In this document: piece after piece, positions 50,725-58,859 of the stretch
Position numbering within the stretch: the first letter of the stretch is position 1
How the letters are laid out: each line of letters opens with the position of its first letter
Position numbers and translations under genes: made by a program
Notes under the pieces: model-generated
Told to the model about the DNA's origin: nothing
Database searches by the model: none
The model's input: the letters and a program-made list of their open reading frames with translations, nothing else
DNA from: Enhygromyxa salina
GTDB lineage: Bacteria > Myxococcota_A > Polyangia > Nannocystales > Nannocystaceae
Assembly: GCF_000737335.2 (NCBI RefSeq)
Contig: NZ_JMCC02000007.1
Coordinates: 60,405-124,404 of the forward strand
DNA length: 64,000 bases
Direction: 5' to 3'

Positions 50725-51508
50725 GGTCGATGATCTCAGCGTCCTGATCCGGCTCGTCGCTTGGTTGCTCGACGACGTCGCGGCCCTCGGCGAGCTTGCG
50801 CTGCGCGAGGGCGATCGTGCGTACGCGGACCTCGTCGTCGAGCTCCGACAGGTCGATGTCAGCCTCCTCGTGCGCCCGGATCAGGTCGCGCATGCGCTCG
50901 ATCTGCGCAGCGTCGACCTGGGCAGGCGGGCTTGGCAACCCCACGGACTGGGGCGTCCGCAGCCGCGAGACGAAGCGCAGGGTCTGGGCCCGCAGCAGCT
51001 GGTCATTGGCGAGGATCGCAACCACGCGTTGGTGCTCGCGCATCACGAAGGTCGCGATCCCAGCTCGGCCGGTGGCCTCGAGCACCTGGGTGAGCAAGCG
51101 ATAGGGCTTGGTCGAGCCCGAGCCGGGGAGCAAGAAGTAGGGGCGCTCGAACAGCATGGGCGAGAGCTGGTCTCGATCGACGAATTGCCGCAGCTCGATG
51201 TCGTGCGACGCCTCGGGGGCCAGCGCCTCGAGCTCGTCGTCGGTGAGCACGACGAACTCGCCGTCGCTGAGCTCGTAGGCCCGGGCGATCTCATCGGGCT
51301 CGAGCGGGCGCTGGTGCTGAGGGCAGACATACTCGCGCCGCAGCGGGGTGCCGTCGGGGGCGAGCTGGCGCAGCGACACGCCGACCGAGCTGCGGACCGC
51401 GGAGACCAGGCTGACCGGGATCGTGACCATGCCAAATGTGATGGTCCCCGACCAGAATGCGGTGGGTGGGTCGGCAACGGCTTCGGTTGGGGGCTTGGGC
51501 TCAGGCAA
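50672..51508 (-). CDS. ku: Ku DNA end-binding protein, copy 1
   Basis: A 278-residue Ku homologue that would form the ring dimer on double-strand ends and recruit LigD. Typical features: FWSGTITFGMVTIPVSLVSA at the N-terminus, LRREYVCPQHQRPLEPDEIARAYEL, FERPYFLLPG and GIATFVMREHQRVVAI. There is no ATG near the domain start. TTG 51508 has AGGA about nine bases upstream and overlaps the stop of the other ku gene by eight bases, so I take it as the start. The 3' end overlaps the convergent hydrolase gene. Confidence 0.88.
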   Translation of the reverse strand: MPEPKPPTEAVADPPTAFWSGTITFGMVTIPVSLVSAVRSSVGVSLRQLAPDGTPLRREYVCPQHQRPLEPDEIARAYELSDGEFVVLTDDELEALAPEASHDIELRQFVDRDQLSPMLFERPYFLLPGSGSTKPYRLLTQVLEATGRAGIATFVMREHQRVVAILANDQLLRAQTLRFVSRLRTPQSVGLPSPPAQVDAAQIERMRDLIRAHEEADIDLSELDDEVRVRTIALAQRKLAEGRDVVEQPSDEPDQDAEIIDLMEVLRRSLERPMASEA

Positions 51509-52286
51509 CGTCTTGTTCCTGCAGTCGCGTAATGCTGGCCGCGAGCGCGTCGGCGAGCGAGGGGGGTGGCGCGGGTTCCGGCTTGGCCGTTGGGAGCGGC
51601 GTAGTCTTGCCCTCGGCCTTGGCTTCGGCCAATGCAATCACTTGCTCGGCGTAGCGATCGTGGAACTGCTCGAGATCGAGCTCCCCTTCGAGCATCTCGA
51701 CGAGCTGTCGGGCCATTGCCAATTCCTGTATTGACGGGGCCGGCCATGACAGCTCGGGCAGCGCATCGGTGGCAACGACCTCCGCGGCCGAGCGGAGAGT
51801 GATCAGCGCGAGGTGGTCGCCCACAGCTCGGAGCGCGCCGCGGTAAGGCTTCTTGCGCATGGTCCAGCGGACGATCCCTTGCTTGGACTCCGCCGCGAGC
51901 GCGCGGGCAAGCGCAAAATAAGCCTGGGCATCGTCTGGGTCGTGCGGGCTGAGATAGTAAGGTCGCACATACCATGGGTGGTCGAGCTGCGTCGTCGCCA
52001 CAAACCGAAGAACCTCGAGATCGCGGGACGCCGTCGGCTCGAGCTCGACGAGCTCCTCGTCGCGCAGCACGACCATGCCGTGGGGCAGCGCGATGCCCTT
52101 TTGTGCGGACTCGTGGGCGACCTCCTCGCCGGTCACTGGGTGAACCATGCGCTGGCGGACCGGCACCCGATCACTGGCGTGCAACAAGCGAAAGCTGACC
52201 TGGCGCGGCTCGACCGCCGTGACCAGCTTGACCGAAATACCCAGGCCGTTGATCACCAAGCGAGCGTTGAAGATTGAGCGTGGCAT
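51501..52286 (-). CDS. ku: Ku DNA end-binding protein, copy 2
   Basis: A 261-residue Ku homologue with FNARLVINGLGISVKLVTAV at the start and the usual HPVTGEEV, RPYYLSPH and GIVRWTMRKKPYRGAL blocks. It is clearly divergent from the adjacent copy, so this is not a recent duplication. Bacteria with two Ku proteins may form heterodimers or use them under different conditions. It is the first gene of the minus-strand pair and shares a 156-base divergent promoter region with ligD. Confidence 0.87.
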   Translation of the reverse strand: MPRSIFNARLVINGLGISVKLVTAVEPRQVSFRLLHASDRVPVRQRMVHPVTGEEVAHESAQKGIALPHGMVVLRDEELVELEPTASRDLEVLRFVATTQLDHPWYVRPYYLSPHDPDDAQAYFALARALAAESKQGIVRWTMRKKPYRGALRAVGDHLALITLRSAAEVVATDALPELSWPAPSIQELAMARQLVEMLEGELDLEQFHDRYAEQVIALAEAKAEGKTTPLPTAKPEPAPPPSLADALAASITRLQEQDVA

Positions 52287-52442
52287 CTCAACTCTGCGCT
52301 CGATCGCGCCGCGGATCGTGCAAAAGGGACACAGTCACGGTCATGGCTGGCACAGATCCGCCCGCGCGTACGGCTGTTGCAGGTCTTGGGTGCTCACCAG
52401 TTGTCGTGAGTGCACGGCATATGCCATGCATGCACGCCGAGC

Positions 52443-54938
52443 GTGGCGAAGCTCGATGCATATCGACGCAAGCGCAACTTTGACGCGACCCCCGAGCCTG
52501 CGCCCGATTCACCGGATGAGCCGCTCGCGGCACCGGAGCGGATCTATGTAATTCAACGACACGACGCGCGGCGGCTGCACTACGACCTTCGCCTCGAGCA
52601 CGGCGGCGTGCTGTGGAGTTGGGCGGTCCCCAAGGGGCCGAGCTTGGATCCCCACCAGCGCCGGCTGGCTGTGCAGACTGAGGATCACCCCTTGGACTAT
52701 GCCAACTTCGAAGGCACGATCCCGGCCGGTCAATACGGCGGTGGAACCGTGCTGGTCTGGGATCGCGGCGTCTGGATCCCCGATGGTGACCCCGCGCAAG
52801 ACTTCGAGCGCGGTCGCCTGCGCTTCACCCTGAGCGGCGCCAAGCTGCATGGGCGCTGGAACCTGATCCGCACGAGAGACGCCAAGACCTGGCTGCTCAT
52901 CAAGTCGCGCGATGAGTTTGCTCGGCCCGAGGGCGCCGCCGAGATCGTCGACGAGCAGCCTCTGAGCGCGCTGTCGGGCCGGACCACGGAGCAGGTCGCC
53001 GCGGGCGTCGAGCGCGGCGACACGCGCGACTTGGACGGGACTCGGGATCAGATTCGGGATCAGATTCGGGATGAGATTCGCGCAATCGGTGAGCGCGCCC
53101 CGCCGCCCTTGGTGCTCACGCCACAGCTCGCCGTCCCCGCCGAGCAGGCGCCCAAGGGTCCCGAGTGGCTGCACGAGATCAAGCTGGACGGCTACCGGAT
53201 CATGGCTCGCACCTTTGACGGTGAGGTCCGCCTGCGCACGCGCGGCGGCGAAGATTGGACCACGCGCCTGCCAAGTCTCGCTCACGAGCTGGCGAACCCG
53301 ATCTTCGCCGACAGCCTGTTGGACGGAGAGCTCTGCGCCCTCGGTCCGCGCGGAGAGACCCAATTTGAATTGCTGCAACAGGCGCTCGTGAACGGGCGTG
53401 ACCAGCGGCTCGTTTACTATTTGTTCGATCTTCCGTTTGCGGCCGGCCACGACCTGCGCGGCGTCCCGTTGATCGAGCGCAAGCGAATCTTGCGGGCGTT
53501 GCTCGAGGGCGCCCATGCCGGTCGTTGCCTACGCTTCTCCGATCACGTGCGCGGCGGAGGCCCCGAGGTATTCGCTCGCGCGTGCGAGCTTGGGGCCGAA
53601 GGCGTGGTGAGCAAGCGGATCAGCTCGCGCTACGAGGGCCGTCGCAGCCACGCCTGGCGAAAGGTCAAGTGCGCACATCGGCTGACAGTGACGGTGGGTG
53701 GGTTCACGGAACCGCAGGGATTGCGGCGCTACTTTGGCGCGTTGCTGGTCGGCAGCTACGACGCCGCCGGCCGCTTGCAGTATCGCGGCAAGGTTGGCGC
53801 CGGTTATGACGAAGCGTCGCTCGCCCAGATCCACGCGCGGCTCGACCCGCTCCGCCAAGATCAAGCGCCGTTCATCAACCCGCCGATCGGGAACGAGGCG
53901 CGAGGTGTCACCTGGGTCGCGCCGCGCCTCGCGATCGACGTGCAATACAGCGATCTGACCGAGGCGGGCAGGATCCGCCACGGTCGCTTCGAGCGACTTC
54001 ACCAACCCGAGCCGGAGCCCGAGCCCATGCCCCAACCACAACCACAACCAAAGTCAGCCGTCCGCCTGACCCACCCCGACAAATTGCTGTATCCCGAGCT
54101 TGGCCTGAGCAAGCGCGACGTCGCCGACTACATCATGCGCGTCGCCGAGTGGATGCTGCCGCACGTGCGCGACCGACCGCTGACGCTCGTGCGCTGCCCC
54201 AAGGGGGTCGGCGCCAGCTGCTTTTATCAACAGCACGCCACTGGCTTGCCCGACACGATCACCCGCGTGCGCGTGCGCGACTCCGACGGCGCCGAGGTCA
54301 TCCACGCGAGCGTGAGCGATGCGCTGGGCTTGGTCACCCTGGTCCAGATGAGCGTGCTCGAGCTTCACGTATGGGGGTCGAGGGTCGACCGGCTCGAGCA
54401 CCCCGACCGCTTGGTGTTCGACCTCGATCCTGACGCTGAACTCGAGTTCGCGCGGGTCGTGGACGCCGCCGTGGAGGTCCGTGATCGCCTCGCCAAGCTT
54501 GGGCTGACCGCGTTCGTGAAGACCACCGGGGGCAAGGGCCTGCACGTGGTCGCACCAGTCGAGCGCGATCATGACGTTGATCGGGTCAAGGCGTTCTGTC
54601 GCGCGCTCGCGGGGCGCTTGGCCGCGGACGCGCCCGAGCGCTTCACCGCCTCGCCCCTCAAGGTCGAGCGGCGCGGCAAGATCTTCGTTGACTATCTTCG
54701 CAATGGTCGCGGGGCGACCAGCATCGCGGCCTACTCACCGCGGGCCAACGCGAAGGCGCTGATCTCGACGCCGCTCGCGTGGGAGGAGCTGACCGACACG
54801 CTCCGACCCGAGCAGTTCGCCCTCACTGGTGTGCCGACGCGGCTGGCGTCGCTCGACGACGATCCTTGGGGGCCGATGGCGTCACTGCGCCAGCGGCTGA
54901 CTCGCGCGGCGTTCGAAGCGGTCGGGCTTGGCGAGTGA
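52443..54938 (+). CDS. ligD: Multifunctional DNA ligase D
   Basis: An 831-residue NHEJ enzyme with the order phosphoesterase - ligase - polymerase, as in Pseudomonas LigD. The phosphoesterase part holds HDARRLHYDLRLEHGG (40-54). The ATP-dependent ligase has its nucleotidyl Lys247 in EIKLDGYR. The polymerase/primase domain starts near 545 (RLTHPDKLLYPE), with DLDPD for metal binding and TTGGKGLHVV. The linker between phosphoesterase and ligase includes a recent triplication of a four-residue unit (DQIR). GTG 52443 was chosen; the first residues (AYRRKRNFDATPEP) then fit the family. Works with the divergent ku genes. Confidence 0.93.
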   Translation: MAKLDAYRRKRNFDATPEPAPDSPDEPLAAPERIYVIQRHDARRLHYDLRLEHGGVLWSWAVPKGPSLDPHQRRLAVQTEDHPLDYANFEGTIPAGQYGGGTVLVWDRGVWIPDGDPAQDFERGRLRFTLSGAKLHGRWNLIRTRDAKTWLLIKSRDEFARPEGAAEIVDEQPLSALSGRTTEQVAAGVERGDTRDLDGTRDQIRDQIRDEIRAIGERAPPPLVLTPQLAVPAEQAPKGPEWLHEIKLDGYRIMARTFDGEVRLRTRGGEDWTTRLPSLAHELANPIFADSLLDGELCALGPRGETQFELLQQALVNGRDQRLVYYLFDLPFAAGHDLRGVPLIERKRILRALLEGAHAGRCLRFSDHVRGGGPEVFARACELGAEGVVSKRISSRYEGRRSHAWRKVKCAHRLTVTVGGFTEPQGLRRYFGALLVGSYDAAGRLQYRGKVGAGYDEASLAQIHARLDPLRQDQAPFINPPIGNEARGVTWVAPRLAIDVQYSDLTEAGRIRHGRFERLHQPEPEPEPMPQPQPQPKSAVRLTHPDKLLYPELGLSKRDVADYIMRVAEWMLPHVRDRPLTLVRCPKGVGASCFYQQHATGLPDTITRVRVRDSDGAEVIHASVSDALGLVTLVQMSVLELHVWGSRVDRLEHPDRLVFDLDPDAELEFARVVDAAVEVRDRLAKLGLTAFVKTTGGKGLHVVAPVERDHDVDRVKAFCRALAGRLAADAPERFTASPLKVERRGKIFVDYLRNGRGATSIAAYSPRANAKALISTPLAWEELTDTLRPEQFALTGVPTRLASLDDDPWGPMASLRQRLTRAAFEAVGLGE
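53043..53078 (+). repeat. 12-base tandem triplication in ligD linker
   Basis: Three units of CGGGATCAGATT (third with one change) encode DQIR-DQIR-DEIR between the phosphoesterase and ligase domains. It is in frame and so harmless to the protein. Confidence 0.9.
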
Positions 54939-54962
54939 GCTTGTTGTTGGGTCAACAGCGGG

Positions 54963-55763
54963 TCAGCACGGCAGCTCCGCCGCCGCGTCGGTCTCGCTTG
55001 GCACCTTGGTGCGGGGTTCGTCGGCGATCAGCTGCTTGAAGCGCCGTCGCATTCGCTTGCCGAGCGCGTTGAGGTCCACTCCCTCGAGCTCCCGAACTTG
55101 CGCGAATAGCTGCGTCTCTTCCTCCTTCACGTGCTCGCGCACCATCTGCTCGAGCTTGGCGAGCTTGGCCGTGAACTTCGCCGCCAACGCGTCTATCTCG
55201 AGCAGCTCGGCCAGGACCCGCTTGGCCTTCAGGTGGTCCTCGACGGCCTCGTGCAGGAGCGCGCTCGTGTCGTCGTCGCACACCGCGGGATAGAAAATGG
55301 TCTCTTCGATCTTCGCGTGCGCAGCGAGCTGATCGGCGAGCTCTGCGAACAGCTTGGACTTTTGTCGCGCGGAGCCAGATTTTCCGATCCGCTCGAACAG
55401 CGCCTCGACCTCGCGGTGCTGGCTCTCGAGCAGCGCGAGCGCGTCTTCGAGTTCGTCTTCTTTCTGGTCCTCGTCTTGGTCCTCTTCGTCCATGTTGGCC
55501 CGCGAGATCAGCTTGGAGAAGCGGCTGTCGGGCTCGTCCTGGTACAGGAACGCGAGCTCGCTGGATTCGAATTTCTCGAAGAACTCGGTCCACGAGATCT
55601 TCTCGAGGGTCTTGCCGCCGCTGTAACCGGGAAAGTCGACGCGCAGGATGCCAGGATCGTCGTCGCCGTCGCCGGTGCGCTTGACGTGCGCGGGATGGCC
55701 TCCGCGCTGCTCGACCCACTGCTTGATCGTGGTGTGATTGGTGGTGGTTTTGGCGCTGGACAT
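54963..55763 (-). CDS. Hemerythrin-domain protein with N-terminal small DNA/glycan-associated module
   Basis: A 266-residue fusion. Residues 1-80 (IKQWVEQRGGHPAHVK ... GILRVDFPGYSG ... ISWTEFFEKFESSELAFLYQ) form a small module often annotated, probably wrongly, as glucan-branching-enzyme. Residues about 110-235 are a hemerythrin-like four-helix bundle with its iron ligands: SQHREVE, HAKIEETIFYPAV, HEAVEDHLKAK and REHVKEEE. An Arg/Lys-rich end follows. Hemerythrins bind O2 or sense oxygen or iron. ATG 55763 was chosen. It is convergent with ligD, 24 bases apart, so not part of the NHEJ operons. Confidence 0.82.
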   Translation of the reverse strand: MSSAKTTTNHTTIKQWVEQRGGHPAHVKRTGDGDDDPGILRVDFPGYSGGKTLEKISWTEFFEKFESSELAFLYQDEPDSRFSKLISRANMDEEDQDEDQKEDELEDALALLESQHREVEALFERIGKSGSARQKSKLFAELADQLAAHAKIEETIFYPAVCDDDTSALLHEAVEDHLKAKRVLAELLEIDALAAKFTAKLAKLEQMVREHVKEEETQLFAQVRELEGVDLNALGKRMRRRFKQLIADEPRTKVPSETDAAAELPC

Positions 55764-55939
55764 GACTTGGTGGCTGATTGCAAAATCCTGGCCGCTGTCT
55801 GGTGGTTGCAGCTTGCATGGTCGATGGGTGCGCGCGGCTGGAGCTGGGCGCCGCTGACGTCGATGGGGTACGGATGACGGCGGTGGCACCCGGGGGGGAA
55901 TTGCTCGAAGCCTGGTCGTGTCCTGCAAGCAGGGGCGGA

Positions 55940-56926
55940 TCACTCGCGTGCGATGATGACAGCTGCCCGGCCGCCGCCAGCGTCGCTGCAGCTGCACAGC
56001 GCCGCAGCTCCGGGCGCGTAACCACGGGCCCATGCTTGCGCGGCCCAGATGATCTCGACGAGTCCCGTCGCCGTGCCGACATCGCCCATGAAGTCGGTTG
56101 GCTGCCAGCGTGGGATGTTGGGTCGCGATTGAGTCAGCAAGCGCGTCAACGCCATCTCATGCTGCTTGACAAAGAAGCTCTCGTCGCCGTGATCGGCGAT
56201 GTGCCAGTCGATGTCGTCGAGTTCGCGCTGTGCAGCGCCCAGCGCTCGTCGCCAGGCCGCGGTCAGGCCCTCGGCCTGCAGCGGCAGATCATTGGCGAAA
56301 GTCGCGGGCTCGACACCCCGACCGAGCGCGGCGATGTGAATTGTGTCTGGGCGTGCGGGCTCGACCAGCACGCACGCAGCCGCCTCGCCGGGGATCACCC
56401 CTTGCGGCGCGCTCTGACGGCGCAGGCGTCCGGATTCGCGCAACGCCAACAAACCGCGACCGGTCACGCGGCTGTCGGCTGCGCACACGAGCACGTGCGA
56501 GCTACCGTGCTCGAGCAATCGAGCGGCTTCCGCGAGGAGCTCGAGGCCAGTGGTGCTGCCGCCATGCACGATCATCTCGGGCCGCCTGGGCAGCCGGTCG
56601 ATCACCGTGCGCTCGAAGTTGGTGCCGTAGTCGGGGATCGCCAGCACCATCGGGATTCGGTCGAGCAAGCGGGGATCCGGCCAGCTCTGCGTTAGATCCC
56701 GCAGTGCACCATCGAGCAGCGCGGCCGCGCGGAGCGAGGGGAGCACATCTGTGATCTCGGGCACGAATGAGCCAACGTACTTGTACGGGGCATCGTCGAA
56801 GAACACGAGATCCTCGAAGCGATTGAGCTTGGCCCGCATCGTCGCGCAAGCAGCCGCAGCCGTGGGCCCAAGTGGGCAGTGAAGGCCGACGCCAGTCAGC
56901 GCCAGATTCAGTGTTGCTCCGTTCAT
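55940..56926 (-). CDS. Ketosynthase-like protein without catalytic Cys, T6SS cargo operon
   Basis: A 328-residue thiolase-fold protein with the ketoacyl-synthase layout (TGVGLHCPLGP start, nucleophile-elbow region MIVHGGSTTGLELLAEAARL, then IPGEAAACVLVEP). The place where the catalytic Cys should sit reads Gly, so it is probably a pseudoenzyme. Similar thiolase-fold proteins occur beside DUF2169 adaptors in type VI secretion effector islands. The ATG overlaps the stop of the DUF2169 gene (ATGA). It may act as a chaperone or scaffold for effector loading (inference). Confidence 0.7.
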   Translation of the reverse strand: MNGATLNLALTGVGLHCPLGPTAAAACATMRAKLNRFEDLVFFDDAPYKYVGSFVPEITDVLPSLRAAALLDGALRDLTQSWPDPRLLDRIPMVLAIPDYGTNFERTVIDRLPRRPEMIVHGGSTTGLELLAEAARLLEHGSSHVLVCAADSRVTGRGLLALRESGRLRRQSAPQGVIPGEAAACVLVEPARPDTIHIAALGRGVEPATFANDLPLQAEGLTAAWRRALGAAQRELDDIDWHIADHGDESFFVKQHEMALTRLLTQSRPNIPRWQPTDFMGDVGTATGLVEIIWAAQAWARGYAPGAAALCSCSDAGGGRAAVIIARE

Positions 56927-57954
56927 GGTCCCCCTTGCGTGCGTTGGTGCCAACGCATGTAGCTGTCGAGGCCGGCAAACAGCGGCTTGCCGCGACGCTG
57001 GCCGATCGGTTGATCCGGCCGCGGCGCCGAACCCACGTTGATCTCCCGTAGCTCGAAGTGTCGACGCGGCAGCGGAACTGAGCAGCGCCAGCACACGTGC
57101 ATCCGCCCAATGTGCGGCTCGAGCACGACTGTGTCGATGACACCCATGCGCAAGATCGGGCCGCCCAGGAAGTCGAAGCGGATCGGTAGGGGTAGCGTGG
57201 GCACGCGCCACTCGACGATCGGTTCGGCGGCCATGTGCACGCAGCGAATGTGCTCGCCACCGCGAAAGTGTGGGAACTGCTGATCGGCCGGTGCCGCTTG
57301 AAAGTAGCGCTGGTCGAAGTCGTGGGGCAGCAACGGGCAGACCTCCGTACGCCAGCGCTGATCGTAGGTGCCCGCAAACGCAACCCGTGGCTGCCAGCCA
57401 CGCCCAACCCACGCAAAGCCGCGAGGGGGAGGCCGGTCCCCCGGTGCGCCGATCGCTTGGCGTGGATCTTCGATATTGGGCACGGCTTCGCCGGCCGCGA
57501 CCCCGACCGGATTGTATGGACCTCCGCTGGCTCGCTCCCATGACAGCGGCATCTCGACGAAGGGCACCGGATCGGACATGCGCGTGAACCCTACGACCGA
57601 GACCCAGCGCCGCTCGCCAAACACCCACGCGTCCTTGCTCCGGCCCTCGACCTCGAGTCGCACGGGCAGCTTGGCCACGGGCACGCGCCCTGGTGCGATG
57701 GCCTTGCCGCGCACGATCACATCAGTCAGCGGCTTGAAGGGGGCGAAGTCGGTCTCCCAGTCGGTGCTCGGCGAGCCAGGCTGGCCAGCGAGTTGGTCAG
57801 CGTAGACCAGCGGCGCCTGCTCGGGCGCGAGGCCGGGCTCGACGCCTGCGAGGAAGCTGGCTTTGGCGACGACGACGCAGTGTTCGCGGCCGTCCTTGTC
57901 GGACGCGACGCTGAGGTCGACGGTCAGGGGGGTGGTGTTGGTCGCAATGTGCAT
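56923..57954 (-). CDS. DUF2169 T6SS effector adaptor
   Basis: A 343-residue soluble protein with the DUF2169 pattern from its first residues (TPLTVDLSVASDKDGREHCVVVAKASF), then DFAPFKPLTDVIVRGKA, FGERRW and NPVGVG/A. Characterised members act as chaperone-like adaptors that load PAAR/VgrG-linked effectors. Its start overlaps the stop of the upstream gene by one base (TGATG), and it is followed by the ketosynthase-like gene, making a four-gene unit with the PAAR-like effector. Confidence 0.85.
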   Translation of the reverse strand: MHIATNTTPLTVDLSVASDKDGREHCVVVAKASFLAGVEPGLAPEQAPLVYADQLAGQPGSPSTDWETDFAPFKPLTDVIVRGKAIAPGRVPVAKLPVRLEVEGRSKDAWVFGERRWVSVVGFTRMSDPVPFVEMPLSWERASGGPYNPVGVAAGEAVPNIEDPRQAIGAPGDRPPPRGFAWVGRGWQPRVAFAGTYDQRWRTEVCPLLPHDFDQRYFQAAPADQQFPHFRGGEHIRCVHMAAEPIVEWRVPTLPLPIRFDFLGGPILRMGVIDTVVLEPHIGRMHVCWRCSVPLPRRHFELREINVGSAPRPDQPIGQRRGKPLFAGLDSYMRWHQRTQGGP

Positions 57955-58859
57955 CAGTCGGGGATGCGGTGGCCGAAGAAGTAGCGAGCGCCGGGCTCGT
58001 AGCGATCGAGTTCGCCGCTCTCGAGCAGCTCTTCGAGGAGGGCGGCGGCTTTGACTGCATCCGTCAGGCCGGTCTCGAGGTCGTCAAAGCCGGTCAGGTT
58101 GCAGCCAGTGTAGCCCTCGATGACACGGCAATTGAGGTACGAGATGTCCGGCTCTTTGCGCGCGCGCACCCAGATCAGCGCTTGCTCGGCGATCTTGGGT
58201 AAGGAGAGTAGCTCACCGCCCCACACGCAAACGTTGGGTGGGAAGGTCTTGCGAAACTCGGCGTAGCGCTGTTCGACGAGGGAGTAATATTCGTCGTAGC
58301 GCCAGACGGGAGGCGGATCGTACCAATCGGGTTCGTCGGGGTCGCGAGGTTCGAGCTCGGGGCCATCGAATATCTCTCCCCATTCGGGCTCCATCAGGCG
58401 CGACATCATGAAGGTTGCCGCGGAGAAGCGCTGCTTGTTGGAGATGCCGCGGTAGAGGTCGAGGATCACGGGGATCGTCCACACGTAGTTGCTCAGCGAA
58501 AGTGCTTCACAGATGTATTGTGCGGTTGAGTCTTTGTCCACTCCATCGGGATCGACGGCGTCCCTGGGCACCCTGACCCGCTCTGGTAGCGCGCGCAGCA
58601 ACGAGCCCGATGCGAAACGGGGCAGCAGGATGGCGCACGAGATCAAGACCCAGGCATCATCGTACTCGTGCATGAGCCGCAGCAGTTCCTCGACGTGTGC
58701 AAAATTACCTTCGCGTGCCTGCGCAAGCACGGTGTAGACGGTTGCGTCGGGCCTTGGGTCGGAGAAATTGCGGACATCAAGGATGTCCGGCGGCGGCGGC
58801 GAGGTGAAGTGAAAGCCGCTGCCCAGCAGCGTGTGCTTGGCAAATTTGAAGTCCTTCAT
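57954..58859 (-). CDS. Probable immunity protein for the PAAR-like effector
   Basis: A 301-residue acidic soluble protein, Trp/Tyr-rich in the middle (DWYDPPPVWRYDEYYSLVEQ), mainly helical, without signal peptide or known motif. I do not recognise the family. It is placed directly downstream of the effector gene with an ATGA overlap, and its acidic nature suits neutralising a basic toxin domain. The immunity call is therefore from context only. It could also be a second adaptor. Confidence 0.5.
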   Translation of the reverse strand: MKDFKFAKHTLLGSGFHFTSPPPPDILDVRNFSDPRPDATVYTVLAQAREGNFAHVEELLRLMHEYDDAWVLISCAILLPRFASGSLLRALPERVRVPRDAVDPDGVDKDSTAQYICEALSLSNYVWTIPVILDLYRGISNKQRFSAATFMMSRLMEPEWGEIFDGPELEPRDPDEPDWYDPPPVWRYDEYYSLVEQRYAEFRKTFPPNVCVWGGELLSLPKIAEQALIWVRARKEPDISYLNCRVIEGYTGCNLTGFDDLETGLTDAVKAAALLEELLESGELDRYEPGARYFFGHRIPD

